The notes: generated by a model from the sequence alone, not told the origin. DNA of 8,534 bases from Bacteroidota bacterium (GCA_006226555.1 SBGS01000012.1:1-8534), one strand, 5' to 3'. Counted from the first letter of the stretch, positions 1 through 7,070 are shown. Translations and numbers: made by a program.

Positions 1-563
1 GATGTACAACCACCAACCGTTTGTGTTACCGTATATGCTCCGGCAGCTGTTACTGTGATCGATGCTGTCGTCTCTCCTGTTGACCACAACAAGTTTGTTC
101 CCGTTGCTGTTAATGTTGATGTTCCACATCCATCTGTTACGGTTACTACAGGCGATGATGGAATCGCTGTTGGGTTAGCATTTCCTGTTGCAGGTGCTGA
201 TGTACAACCTCCTACCGTTTGCGTTACCGTATATGGACCCGCAGCTGTAACTGTAATAATAGCTGTTGTCTCTCCTGTTGACCACAACAAGTTACTTCCT
301 GTTGCTGTCAATGTAGATGAACCACATCCGTCTGTTACTGTTACAACAGGGGCTGACGGTATTGCTGTTGGGTTAGCATTTCCAGTTGCAGCAGTTGATG
401 TACAACCACCAACTGTTTGTGTTACCGTGTATGCTCCGGCAGCTGTTACTGTGATCGATGCTGTCGTCTCTCCTGTTGACCACAACAAGTTACTTCCTGT
501 TGCTGTTAATGTAGACGATCCACATCCATCTGTAACTGTTACAACAGGCGCTGATGGAATAGC
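1..563 (-). repeat. 66-residue (198 bp) tandem repeats, at least 2.8 copies, array cut by window edge
   Basis: In the protein direction, copy 1 spans 563-366, copy 2 spans 365-168, and copy 3 spans 167 to the edge. Each begins AIPS(A/S)PVVTVTDGCG, continues TLTATG(S/T)NLLWSTGETTA, and ends with AYTVTQTVGGCTS-type sequence and GNANPT. Each unit has two cysteines (positions 14 and 54), which suggests one disulfide per unit, and almost no charged residues besides Asp12 and Glu32. The WSTGETTASITVTAAGAYTVT pattern resembles Ig/PKD-like adhesin repeats of Bacteroidota secreted proteins. They probably form a beta-sandwich stalk; that role is inferred. The total copy number cannot be known from this window. 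Confidence 0.93.
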
Positions 564-3500
564 ATTTACATTCACAGTTACAGTACCACACGATATTAAT
601 GCTTCATTCACACATCCAGCTCCGTCCTCACCACGCACGTAATAAGTAGTTCCTGGAGCAGTTGGTGTTACATCGAATGTCGTTGTTGCAGTTGAACCCA
701 ATAGTGTACCTCCACAAGAGCCTTCATAAATATACCATGCTGTTGCGTCATTTAAGTTCCCGGAAATTGTCAATGTAGAAACCTCTCCCTCGCACGTAAC
801 TGCACTCGCCGTAACGGTTGGCACATCAGGATCTGTACATGCAACGACTGGATCTATACACACTTCAAGTGACCAGCCAGTAAGTGCACCACCGTTTGTG
901 TTGGCCATATCCATGATAGTAAGTGTCCAGTTACCCAGTGGATCTTCTGTATTGAAATCAGAAAGCAATCCAGATGGTTGATACGCATTCCCATCGATTG
1001 GAGGACATGGCAATGTTGCAGATGCTGCAGCATCATCGAAATCTACATTGAAGTCATTCTGATTATTACAAACCTGATTAAATAGTTCCACCACTGTACC
1101 TGTAGGACTTGTCAACGTCACTACAAGATCTCGGATCTTGGTGTGATTCCCCACAAGATCAATCACATTAACATCCGTAATAGTTCCTGAATAAGGGAAA
1201 TTGATAACAGACGTTATAGTTGGTGTTCCAGTCGCTGAAATTGTAACAGGAACGTCCGTAGCTGCTATCGTAACACAGCTTCCCGTGGTAAAGCTGAATG
1301 CGGATGTATATCCTGCAGAACCACATGTATTCGCCGCTTCAACATGCCAATAATACGTTGTATTCGGCGCAAGTGTATTACTTAGATAAGTTGTCGTCGC
1401 TAAACCTGAAGCTTGATCAACAATTGATGTAAACCCTGCATCAGTAGCAATTTGAATATTGTAAGTAACTCCCGGTTCAGGAGCTGACGTCCAGCTAAAT
1501 GAAACTGGCAACGTTACCCCCGTAGTGCCATTTGCCGGAGTACTCAATGTCACTGCACTAGCTGCTGGATTCACCGTAAGATTTGAAACAATAATTGAAT
1601 CACAACCAGTTACAACACTTGTCAAATTACTTGTATGTGTTTCAGTTACTGTACCTGTTGTTCCATCTGGATAAGTATAGGTATCTCCCTGACAGATCAC
1701 CGGATTCTCGGTTGAGTTATAGATCGGATTGACCGTAACATCTACTTGCTGACATCCTGCAGGAACCACACATCCACCTTCTCCTCTTACAAAATAAGAT
1801 GTACTAATCGTTGGTGAAACTGTTATTGAGGTACCTGAACCAACAGAAGTTCCTCCGCATGATCCTTCGTACCATTGCCAATCAGTCGCATCGTTCAAGT
1901 TACCAGCGGTAATCGATAAAGTTGTAGTTCCTCCTTCGCAGATCGTTGTCGAACCACCAACAGTAGCAATATCCGGATTATTACAAGGAGCCGCTGGAGC
2001 AACACATAGCTCAAGTGTCCAACTTGTCAACGATCCACCATCCTGATTAAAGGCATCAAATATCGTTAACACCCAGTTTCCTGCTGCGTCCTCTCCGTTG
2101 AAATCACTCAACAGGCCAGAAGGTTGGTAAGTACCACCACCTGTTGGAGGACAAGGTAGTGTAGCGGAAGCTGCCGCGTCATCAAAGTTTAGATCGAAAT
2201 TATCTAAGTTGGTACACACTCCACTAAATAAGGTAACTGTTGTTCCTAAAGGACTAGTTAGAGAAACCGTAAGGTCTGATACCCATGTATGTGTTCCTAT
2301 CAAGTTCAATACATTCACATCTGTGATCGTACCGCTTGTAGGTATGTTAATTGTTGACGTAATCGTAGGAGTTCCTGTTGCCGTAATTGCAATTGGAACA
2401 TCCGTAGCATCTGTAGTTGCACAAGTGTTGGTTGTAAATGTAAATGCAGATGACCATGCAGAAATTCCACACGCATTGCTTGCGCGCACACGCCAGAAAT
2501 AGGTCATAGTTGAGGAAAGCGCAGTGCTGGTATAACTCGTTGTACCGATACCCGCAGCTTGATCTACAATTGCAGCAAATCCAGCGTCTGTCGCTATTTG
2601 AATCTCATACGTTACACCCGGATCAGGTGAAGGGTTCCAAGTAAATAGTGTTGGAATTGTTGTTCCAAGTTCGCCATTAACAGGAGTAAGCAACGTGATC
2701 GTTGACAAAGAGCTAGACCCTACTCCAACAGCTGAAGGATTTGTATAGATGTCGCTTCCGAAAGCATTTGTTGCCTCTAAAGTAGCACTGTATGTCCCCG
2801 CCGTAGCATATGTTACCGTATGCGGACCAGGACCTGTAGCTGTAGCTGGAGAACCACCAGGGAATGTCCAGTTCCATCCGGATGCCGCTGAAGAAGCGTC
2901 CGTGTAAGTAACAGAACCACCCTCACAAACAACAGATGGCGTATTCGTAAATAAAGCCGTTGGTAAAACTACATCTCCTGTTCCGGTGATCACAAAATTA
3001 AACGTACTCTCATCACAATCGTTCGTTCCAAAACTCACATTCGCAGAGAACGGTCCTGCTCCGGAAGCAGTGTAAGTAATACTGAAAGTCGTTGTACCTC
3101 CAGCCGGAATACTTGTTGAACCGAACGACGTGTTCAAAGCGAACTCAGGATCACCAGTGATTGTAATCGGAGGAGTTAGTGTTAACGTCGATGTACCTGT
3201 ATTTGTAATTGTGTATGTTACCGTTACCGGTGCACCTATTGCTTGCGCTCCATAATCATAGTAACCTTCATCCAATACTTCAACACCAGCAACATCAACC
3301 TGAATTTCTCCTGGCGTAACTGCATTGAATGCAACATTATCCACATAAAGGTTACCTCCATTTCCGGCACATGTAGCTCTGAATCTGAATTGAACTGTCT
3401 GAGAAGTACCCAACACGTATGGCATCAAATCAAGAGACACTGCTCCCCAGTTACCAGCTGCATTCGGTATCCAATAAGTATTTGACACTGTACCAACCGT

Positions 3501-5282
3501 CTCAAGAGTCGTTCCTGCCTGATCAAAGATTGTTGTCCAAGAAGTACCACAATCAGTAGACATTTCAACACGCAAACGGTCATTTACTCCAGTCGCTCTT
3601 CTTCTATAAGCTTTATCGAAATCAAATGAAGCGGAAGTAGCATTACATGGTAAGATAAAATATGGCGTATATAAATATTCGTCTTGAGTAGTAGGGTTAC
3701 CGTAATTCGTCATCAAAGCAGCAACGTTATTAGAGTTGCCAGTACTTGAAGTACACGGACCTCCAACCCACTCAAAACAGTCTCCGTTTGGATTGTCTAC
3801 ATACCAACGAACATCAGGAGGGAAAATTCCTGCTTCGAAATCCTGACTATAATTTGGCTGGTATCCATTTGAAACCGCGAAATAAATAGCTGTTGTATCA
3901 TAAGTTGGATCCGGATCAATAACACCGTTTGGAAGTGTTGGATATGCAGAGAACAAGTGAACACCAAGCGGTGCTGTAAATGCAGGCAACGTGATTGACG
4001 CTTCTGCTCCCGGAGCGATCGAACCTGTCCAGTTAAAAGTTGTAGCAGAGCCGTTGTTCAATGTATAATTGATCACTGCTGAAGTTAAGTTATTCGCCCC
4101 TCTGTTCCTCAAGGTCACAACCGGAGTAATCGGACCAGCACAATTATCACCAAATGGCTGGGTAATGTTTACGATTGCAGCATCATTCGTTGTAGGAGGT
4201 GTACAAGCATCAGAATTGATCAATGAGTATCTGATCGGACTGTTTTCCAGAACCGTCCGCATACGCATTTTTTGATCATAGGTAAAAATGTTCATACACA
4301 GGTCATCTGTATAGTCCATGTAATTTTCAACCATGTCATTCGGATCACCTCCAGGGTCAGCACAACTATTCGTGGTCGGACATCCAAAGTTTGACGCATC
4401 AGAAAGAGGGGTATCGTTACAGAAATCATCTACCCCACAACCACCGTCACCCCAGATGTGACGAAGACCCAACCAGTGACCAATCTCGTGTGTCGCTGTA
4501 CGTCCTTCGTTATATGGCCCAGGGAAACCTGTTACAGAGCTTTTACCAATACTCGAATAGAGCATTACCACTCCGTCTGTACTTGTATTTTGAGCACCAC
4601 AACTCATACCCCCTAAAACAGTTGTAGGAAATTGTGCATACCCTAGAATACCACCACTGATATTACACGACCAGAAGTTCATGTAGTCTGCCGGATCCCA
4701 ACCTCCAAATTGCGTACCCGTAGTAAAAGGCTTGATCGTTCCATCTATATAGGCTGTAGTATATGGAGGAGCTGTCCAACCAACAGAATTACGATTGATC
4801 CTGTTGATACCATCTTCTCCTGCAGGGAATGCCGTACCGTCCGGACGACGTTTTGCCAAACAAAATTCTATCTGGGTATCCGCACCATCAGGATGCGTGT
4901 TGTATCCGTTTGAACCTAAGATCTTTCTAAAGTCTTCGTTCAATACATCTATCTGAGACTGGATTGCAGCCACCGATAAGTTTGTCCCGGTTCCTACTGC
5001 TTCACCGTTATGAATCACATGCACAACGATCGGAATGTAATACACCCCATCAACAATATGCTGCGTCTGAGCACGGTACTTTTTCTCCTGGATCAAGCGA
5101 TCCAGCCAAGCTTCAAAATCCTCATTGGATTGAATATCCGGATTATGAGCATGTCTAATTGAATCATACTCTGTTGAGTAGCAACGAATTACCTGTTGCT
5201 GTGCAAATAAATTAAAGCTTGAGGCAAGGAGAATAAACGAGAAAACCGCAAACAGCGATCTGACAGAAGTTGTTCGTTTCAT
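1..5282 (-). CDS. Secreted M43 (pappalysin-like) zinc metalloprotease with giant repeat-rich C-terminal region, 3' end outside window
   Basis: The frame is open for 1760 codons with no stop and leaves at the left edge. The start ATG at 5282 gives a signal peptide (residues 1-27: basic KR, hydrophobic core, cleavage likely after FA before QQQ). A short propeptide carries RCYSTE (Cys34). The catalytic domain has HEIGHWLGLRH at 265-275 (zinc ligands His265, His269, His275; catalytic Glu266), followed by IWGD and the Met-turn NYMDY (Met322), the signature of M43B cytophagalysins. Next come, approximately: CARDB-like 364-470, MAM/cleaved-adhesin-like jelly roll 473-653, ASH/HYDIN-like 658-766, PKD 771-851, FN3 858-950, P-domain 951-1093, Ig-like 1096-1183, a CQGDTYTYPDGT mini-domain 1183-1238, a second FN3/P-domain/Ig-like set 1241-1575, then 66-residue repeats. 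Family knowledge suggests an extracellular or surface-bound protease exported by type IX secretion; the sorting domain is not visible. Substrate unknown. It lies 92 bp downstream of ftsY with its own candidate promoter. Confidence 0.9.
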   Translation of the reverse strand, partial: MKRTTSVRSLFAVFSFILLASSFNLFAQQQVIRCYSTEYDSIRHAHNPDIQSNEDFEAWLDRLIQEKKYRAQTQHIVDGVYYIPIVVHVIHNGEAVGTGTNLSVAAIQSQIDVLNEDFRKILGSNGYNTHPDGADTQIEFCLAKRRPDGTAFPAGEDGINRINRNSVGWTAPPYTTAYIDGTIKPFTTGTQFGGWDPADYMNFWSCNISGGILGYAQFPTTVLGGMSCGAQNTSTDGVVMLYSSIGKSSVTGFPGPYNEGRTATHEIGHWLGLRHIWGDGGCGVDDFCNDTPLSDASNFGCPTTNSCADPGGDPNDMVENYMDYTDDLCMNIFTYDQKMRMRTVLENSPIRYSLINSDACTPPTTNDAAIVNITQPFGDNCAGPITPVVTLRNRGANNLTSAVINYTLNNGSATTFNWTGSIAPGAEASITLPAFTAPLGVHLFSAYPTLPNGVIDPDPTYDTTAIYFAVSNGYQPNYSQDFEAGIFPPDVRWYVDNPNGDCFEWVGGPCTSSTGNSNNVAALMTNYGNPTTQDEYLYTPYFILPCNATSASFDFDKAYRRRATGVNDRLRVEMSTDCGTSWTTIFDQAGTTLETVGTVSNTYWIPNAAGNWGAVSLDLMPYVLGTSQTVQFRFRATCAGNGGNLYVDNVAFNAVTPGEIQVDVAGVEVLDEGYYDYGAQAIGAPVTVTYTITNTGTSTLTLTPPITITGDPEFALNTSFGSTSIPAGGTTTFSITYTASGAGPFSANVSFGTNDCDESTFNFVITGTGDVVLPTALFTNTPSVVCEGGSVTYTDASSAASGWNWTFPGGSPATATGPGPHTVTYATAGTYSATLEATNAFGSDIYTNPSAVGVGSSSLSTITLLTPVNGELGTTIPTLFTWNPSPDPGVTYEIQIATDAGFAAIVDQAAGIGTTSYTSTALSSTMTYFWRVRASNACGISAWSSAFTFTTNTCATTDATDVPIAITATGTPTITSTINIPTSGTITDVNVLNLIGTHTWVSDLTVSLTSPLGTTVTLFSGVCTNLDNFDLNFDDAAASATLPCPPTGGGTYQPSGLLSDFNGEDAAGNWVLTIFDAFNQDGGSLTSWTLELCVAPAAPCNNPDIATVGGSTTICEGGTTTLSITAGNLNDATDWQWYEGSCGGTSVGSGTSITVSPTISTSYFVRGEGGCVVPAGCQQVDVTVNPIYNSTENPVICQGDTYTYPDGTTGTVTETHTSNLTSVVTGCDSIIVSNLTVNPAASAVTLSTPANGTTGVTLPVSFSWTSAPEPGVTYNIQIATDAGFTSIVDQASGLATTTYLSNTLAPNTTYYWHVEAANTCGSAGYTSAFSFTTGSCVTIAATDVPVTISATGTPTITSVINFPYSGTITDVNVIDLVGNHTKIRDLVVTLTSPTGTVVELFNQVCNNQNDFNVDFDDAAASATLPCPPIDGNAYQPSGLLSDFNTEDPLGNWTLTIMDMANTNGGALTGWSLEVCIDPVVACTDPDVPTVTASAVTCEGEVSTLTISGNLNDATAWYIYEGSCGGTLLGSTATTTFDVTPTAPGTTYYVRGEDGAGCVNEALISCGTVTVNVNAIPSAPVVTVTDGCGSSTLTATGSNLLWSTGETTASITVTAAGAYTVTQTVGGCTSTAATGNANPTAIPSAPVVTVTDGCGSSTLTATGSNLLWSTGETTAIITVTAAGPYTVTQTVGGCTSAPATGNANPTAIPSSPVVTVTDGCGTSTLTATGTNLLWSTGETTASITVTAAGAYTVTQTVGGCT
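564..1564 (-). repeat. Supermodule copy 2: FN3 - P-domain - Ig-like
   Basis: This segment covers about residues 1241-1573. It repeats copy 1 domain by domain: FN3 (PGVTYNIQIATDAGF, TYYWHVEAANTCG), P-domain (ITDVNVIDLVGNHTKIRDL, LTSPTGT, DFDDAAAS, NTEDPLGNWTLTIMD) and Ig-like (CEGEVSTLTISGN, IYEGSCGGTLLGS, YYVRGEDGAGC). DNA similarity between the copies looks only moderate by eye, with many synonymous changes, so this duplication appears older than the 198-bp array that follows directly. Confidence 0.85.
1738..2710 (-). repeat. Supermodule copy 1: FN3 - P-domain - Ig-like
   Basis: This segment covers about residues 858-1183. It holds an FN3-like domain (PGVTYEIQIATDAGF, TYFWRVRASNACG), a proprotein-convertase P-domain (ITDVNVLNLIGTHTWVSDL, LTSPLGT, NFDDAAAS, NGEDAAGNWVLTIFD) and an Ig-like domain (CEGGTTTLSITAGN, WYEGSCGGTSVGS, YFVRGEGGC). 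Each motif recurs about 1146 bp further on in copy 2, with one codon lost between the P-domain and the Ig-like domain. After this copy comes a mini-domain of about 55 residues (CQGDTYTYPDGT, CDSIIVSNLTVNP) at about 1570-1737, which copy 2 lacks. Confidence 0.85.
4312..4490 (-). other. Zinc-binding and Met-turn core of the M43 catalytic domain
   Basis: This segment encodes residues 265-324 of the protease. It starts with HEIGHWLGLRHIWGD, which matches the HExxHxxGxxH zinc motif of metzincins: three His ligands and the general-base Glu. The tryptophan-glycine-aspartate after the third His and the following Cys-rich GGCGVDDFCNDTP are typical of Bacteroidota cytophagalysin-type M43 proteases. The segment ends with the Met-turn NYMDY, followed by TDDLCMNIFT. 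All catalytic residues are intact, so the enzyme is predicted to be active. Confidence 0.92.
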
Positions 5283-5303
5283 TTGAATTAAGTTTTAGCG
5301 AAC

Positions 5304-5334
5304 CTAATGTATGAAAAACAACTTCACGAAACAA
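5304..5334 (-). promoter_or_regulatory. Candidate Bacteroidota-type promoter of the metalloprotease gene
   Basis: On the minus strand TTG (5334-5332) is followed by 20 bases and then TACATTAG (5311-5304), one mismatch from the Bacteroidota -7 consensus TAnnTTTG. Transcription would start around 5297, a short distance before the ATG at 5282. The leader just before the ATG is A/T-rich with no clear Shine-Dalgarno, which is normal in this phylum. An independent promoter would uncouple the protease from ftsY. The evidence is motif similarity and position only. Confidence 0.4.
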
Positions 5335-5374
5335 AAATGTTAATAAAAAATCGTTTAATATTCGACGAGAACTA

Positions 5375-6325
5375 TTAATTGAACAATGAATCCACAAATT
5401 CCGTGCGGTTAAAGAATTGCAGGTCCTCTACACCTTCTCCGACACCAATGTATTTCACAGGAATCTTCATTTGATCAGAAATACCGATCACTACTCCACC
5501 CTTCGCCGTACCATCCAGTTTTGTAATAGCCAAGGCATTGATATCTGTAGCTGCGGAGAACTGTTTAGCCTGCTCATACGCATTCTGACCTGTCGATCCA
5601 TCCAGTACAAGCAACACCTCGTGAGGAGCCCCCGGAACAACTTTATCCATTACACGTTTTATTTTGCTGAGCTCATTCATGAGATTCACCTTATTGTGCA
5701 ATCTACCTGCCGTATCAACAATTACGACATCTGCATTATTTGCTTTCGCAGATTGTAGGGTATCAAAAGCAACTGAAGCCGGATCTGCTCCCATTCCCTG
5801 CTGAACGATATCCACTCCGACACGCTCAGACCAGATAACCAGCTGATCCACCGCTGCTGCACGAAAAGTATCTGCGGCACCCAATACAACATTCTTACCT
5901 GCTTTCTTGAACTGATTTGCCAACTTTCCAATTGTAGTTGTCTTACCAACCCCATTAACCCCAACCACCATGATGACATATGGCTTCTTCGTTTCATCAA
6001 TCGGATCCAGGACAGTGCTCAAAGCCTCATTTTCTTCCAATAAAGCGGCGATCTCTTCTTTTAGGATCGTATCCAGCTCAGACGTATTCATCACTTTGTC
6101 CTTTGCAACACGTTCCTCTATGCGCTCAATAATTTTAAGTGTTGTATCGACACCAACATCCGATGAAATGAGCACTTCTTCCAATTCATCAAGCACCTCA
6201 TCATCCACCTTGGATTTACCGGCAATTGTACGTGCGATCTTAGACAGAAAGCTCTGTTTGGTTTTTTCTAAACCTTTATCCAGAGATTCTTTTTTTTCTT
6301 TCGAGAAAAAATCAAATAAGCCCAT
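5375..6325 (-). CDS. ftsY: FtsY, signal recognition particle receptor GTPase
   Basis: This 316-residue protein is the SRP-family GTPase that receives ribosome-nascent chain-SRP complexes at the inner membrane and hands them to SecYEG. The N domain (about 20-100) follows a short amphipathic start, MGLFDFFSKEKKESLDKGLE, likely the membrane-binding helix. The long acidic A domain of E. coli FtsY is absent, which is common outside Gammaproteobacteria. The G domain has the P-loop GVNGVGKT (122-129), the insertion-box motif DTFRAAAVDQL (152-162), DTAGR (204-208), TKLDG (268-272) and the C-terminal GVGEGVEDLQFF (294-305). Length and motifs are complete. The ATG at 6325 is the first in frame and sits a few bases after the T-tract of the terminator at 6331-6363, so expression probably needs read-through from the ribosomal operon or an unseen promoter. 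Confidence 0.97.
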   Translation of the reverse strand: MGLFDFFSKEKKESLDKGLEKTKQSFLSKIARTIAGKSKVDDEVLDELEEVLISSDVGVDTTLKIIERIEERVAKDKVMNTSELDTILKEEIAALLEENEALSTVLDPIDETKKPYVIMVVGVNGVGKTTTIGKLANQFKKAGKNVVLGAADTFRAAAVDQLVIWSERVGVDIVQQGMGADPASVAFDTLQSAKANNADVVIVDTAGRLHNKVNLMNELSKIKRVMDKVVPGAPHEVLLVLDGSTGQNAYEQAKQFSAATDINALAITKLDGTAKGGVVIGISDQMKIPVKYIGVGEGVEDLQFFNRTEFVDSLFN

Positions 6326-6330
6326 ATTCT

Positions 6331-6363
6331 AAATAAAAAAAGCTCCCATCAATGATAGAAGCT
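6331..6363 (-). terminator. Rho-independent terminator after the ribosomal operon, abutting ftsY
   Basis: On the minus strand AGCTTCTATC (6363-6354) pairs over all ten positions, with two or three G-T wobbles, with GATGGGAGCT (6350-6341) around a three-base ATT loop. A run of T residues follows (6340-6335, then ATTT). This is a textbook intrinsic terminator for minus-strand transcription, with no matching T-tract on the other side. It lies 26 bases after the DUF4295 stop codon, and its tail ends five bases before the ftsY ATG. Confidence 0.8.
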
Positions 6364-6388
6364 AAGAATTAAATTTCCTTCAGTTGGA

Positions 6389-6544
6389 TTAGTTCTTAGT
6401 GAACCAGTCCTTTACTTTATCGTTGTGAACGATTTCTTCTTTGAAGGTATAGCCACCAGTTTTGTCAGACTTAACCATCTTGATCACTTTAGTGTGCTCC
6501 TTACCTCCTCCTTTTTGCAATGATGCTACTACCTTCTTTGCCAT
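6389..6544 (-). CDS. DUF4295 family small basic protein, Bacteroidota ribosomal-operon protein
   Basis: This 51-residue protein starts MAKKVVASLQKGGGKEHTKV and ends VHNDKVKDWFTKN. It is rich in lysine with a glycine cluster at 12-14, like a small ribosomal protein. It begins eight bases after the rpmG stop and ends just before a strong terminator, so it is the last gene of the rpmB-rpmG operon. The sequence and position match the DUF4295 family, which is restricted to Bacteroidota and encoded beside rpmG. From memory, a phylum-specific large-subunit protein has been reported in a Flavobacterium ribosome structure; whether that is this family I cannot confirm here. A ribosome-associated role is inferred from composition and operon. 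Confidence 0.88.
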   Translation of the reverse strand: MAKKVVASLQKGGGKEHTKVIKMVKSDKTGGYTFKEEIVHNDKVKDWFTKN

Positions 6545-6552
6545 AATTCAGC

Positions 6553-6735
6553 TTATTTAATTTCTTTATGAACTGTGTAACGCTTCAAGATCGGGTTGAA
6601 CTTTTTAATTTCCAAACGATCTGGAGTGTTCTTACGGTTTTTAGTCGTAATGTAACGAGATGTACCAGGCATTCCAGATTCCTTGTGCTCTGTACACTCA
6701 AGGATCACCTGAATTCTATTTCCTTTCTTTGCCAT
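6553..6735 (-). CDS. rpmG: 50S ribosomal protein bL33
   Basis: This 60-residue protein has the bL33 core YITTKNRKNTPDRLEIKKFN, followed by PILKRYTVHKEIK. It is a small beta-rich protein of the large subunit near the E site. Only one cysteine is present (Cys14), so the zinc-binding paired CxxC motifs are missing and this is the zinc-independent form. The ATG at 6735 gives the standard MAKKGNR start; AGGA a few bases upstream is a modest Shine-Dalgarno match. It follows rpmB by 30 bases and precedes the DUF4295 gene by eight, consistent with one transcript. Confidence 0.97.
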   Translation of the reverse strand: MAKKGNRIQVILECTEHKESGMPGTSRYITTKNRKNTPDRLEIKKFNPILKRYTVHKEIK

Positions 6736-6765
6736 TCTAATTCCTATTTATCCTTTGTCGGATGA

Positions 6766-7002
6766 TTATTTAATGTATCCCTTTTCGCGAGCTTCTTTCA
6801 CACAAGCAGAAATCCCCTTCTTGTTGATCGTTCTCAACGCAGAAGTAGATATCTTCAAAGTGATATACTGATCCTCTTCCGGAATATAAAATTTCTTCGT
6901 GATCAGATTCGGGTAGAATCTTCTTTTCGTTTTACGTTGAGAGTGAGAAACGTTGTTCCCTACCATCACTGCTTTTCCTGTTATCTGACAAACTCTTGAC
7001 AT
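6766..7002 (-). CDS. rpmB: 50S ribosomal protein bL28
   Basis: This 78-residue protein matches bL28: MSRVCQITGKAVMVGNNVSH, then SQRKTKRRFYPNL, ending VKEAREKGYIK. The frame stays open upstream to an ATG at 7062, but that would add 20 residues (MFLYWLLCTRF...) foreign to the family and would place the start inside the promoter. The ATG at 7002 gives the normal length and N-terminus. Only Cys5 and Cys67 are present and no CxxC pair, so it is the zinc-free form. It is the first gene of the rpmB-rpmG-DUF4295 operon. The 5' leader is A/T-rich with no clear Shine-Dalgarno. Confidence 0.97.
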   Translation of the reverse strand: MSRVCQITGKAVMVGNNVSHSQRKTKRRFYPNLITKKFYIPEEDQYITLKISTSALRTINKKGISACVKEAREKGYIK

Positions 7003-7039
7003 CTCAATTAATTTTATACTTTTTTGATAAAAGCGGGTG

Positions 7040-7070
7040 CAAAGTAACCAATAAAGAAACAAATTTACAA
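7040..7070 (-). promoter_or_regulatory. Candidate Bacteroidota promoter of the rpmB-rpmG-DUF4295 operon
   Basis: On the minus strand TTG (7070-7068) is followed by 20 bases and then TTACTTTG (7047-7040), one mismatch from TAnnTTTG, the -7 box of the Bacteroidota primary sigma factor. It lies wholly in the gap between the cinA stop and rpmB. The predicted start near 7033 leaves a leader of about 30 bases. This supports expression of the ribosomal operon independently of cinA. Confidence 0.6.

Noticed and set aside
1..563. Regular 198-bp repeats considered as a CRISPR or other non-coding array
   Set aside because: The repeats are far too long for CRISPR, have no variable spacers, and keep a single open reading frame encoding a 66-residue domain.
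55..642. A long plus-strand open frame (195 codons) across the repeat array, with its own internal repeats
   Set aside because: It is antisense to the 66-residue repeats. Its Val/Thr-rich sequence and periodicity simply mirror the Thr/Val codons of the protease, and there is no ribosome site, promoter or known domain.
1..5282. Reading the 5.3-kb left part as a phage tail or toxin (Rhs/contact-dependent) gene
   Set aside because: The signal peptide, HEIGHWLGLRH zinc site and PKD/FN3/P-domain series identify a secreted metalloprotease. There are no YD repeats, no toxin tip and no immunity gene in view.
5345..5368. Possible terminator after ftsY: TCGT/ACGA stem followed by six T on the minus strand
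   Set aside because: The stem has only four base pairs around a ten-base loop, too weak to call, although the T run is suggestive.
5722..6332. Open frames antisense to or in other frames of ftsY, including a 120-codon plus-strand frame
   Set aside because: They overlap the complete, well-conserved ftsY and encode low-complexity Ser-rich or unfamiliar sequence with no family resemblance.
7003..7062. Upstream in-frame ATG giving a 98-residue bL28
   Set aside because: The extra 20 residues do not belong to bL28, and the extension covers the candidate promoter. The ATG at 7002 gives the usual 78 residues.
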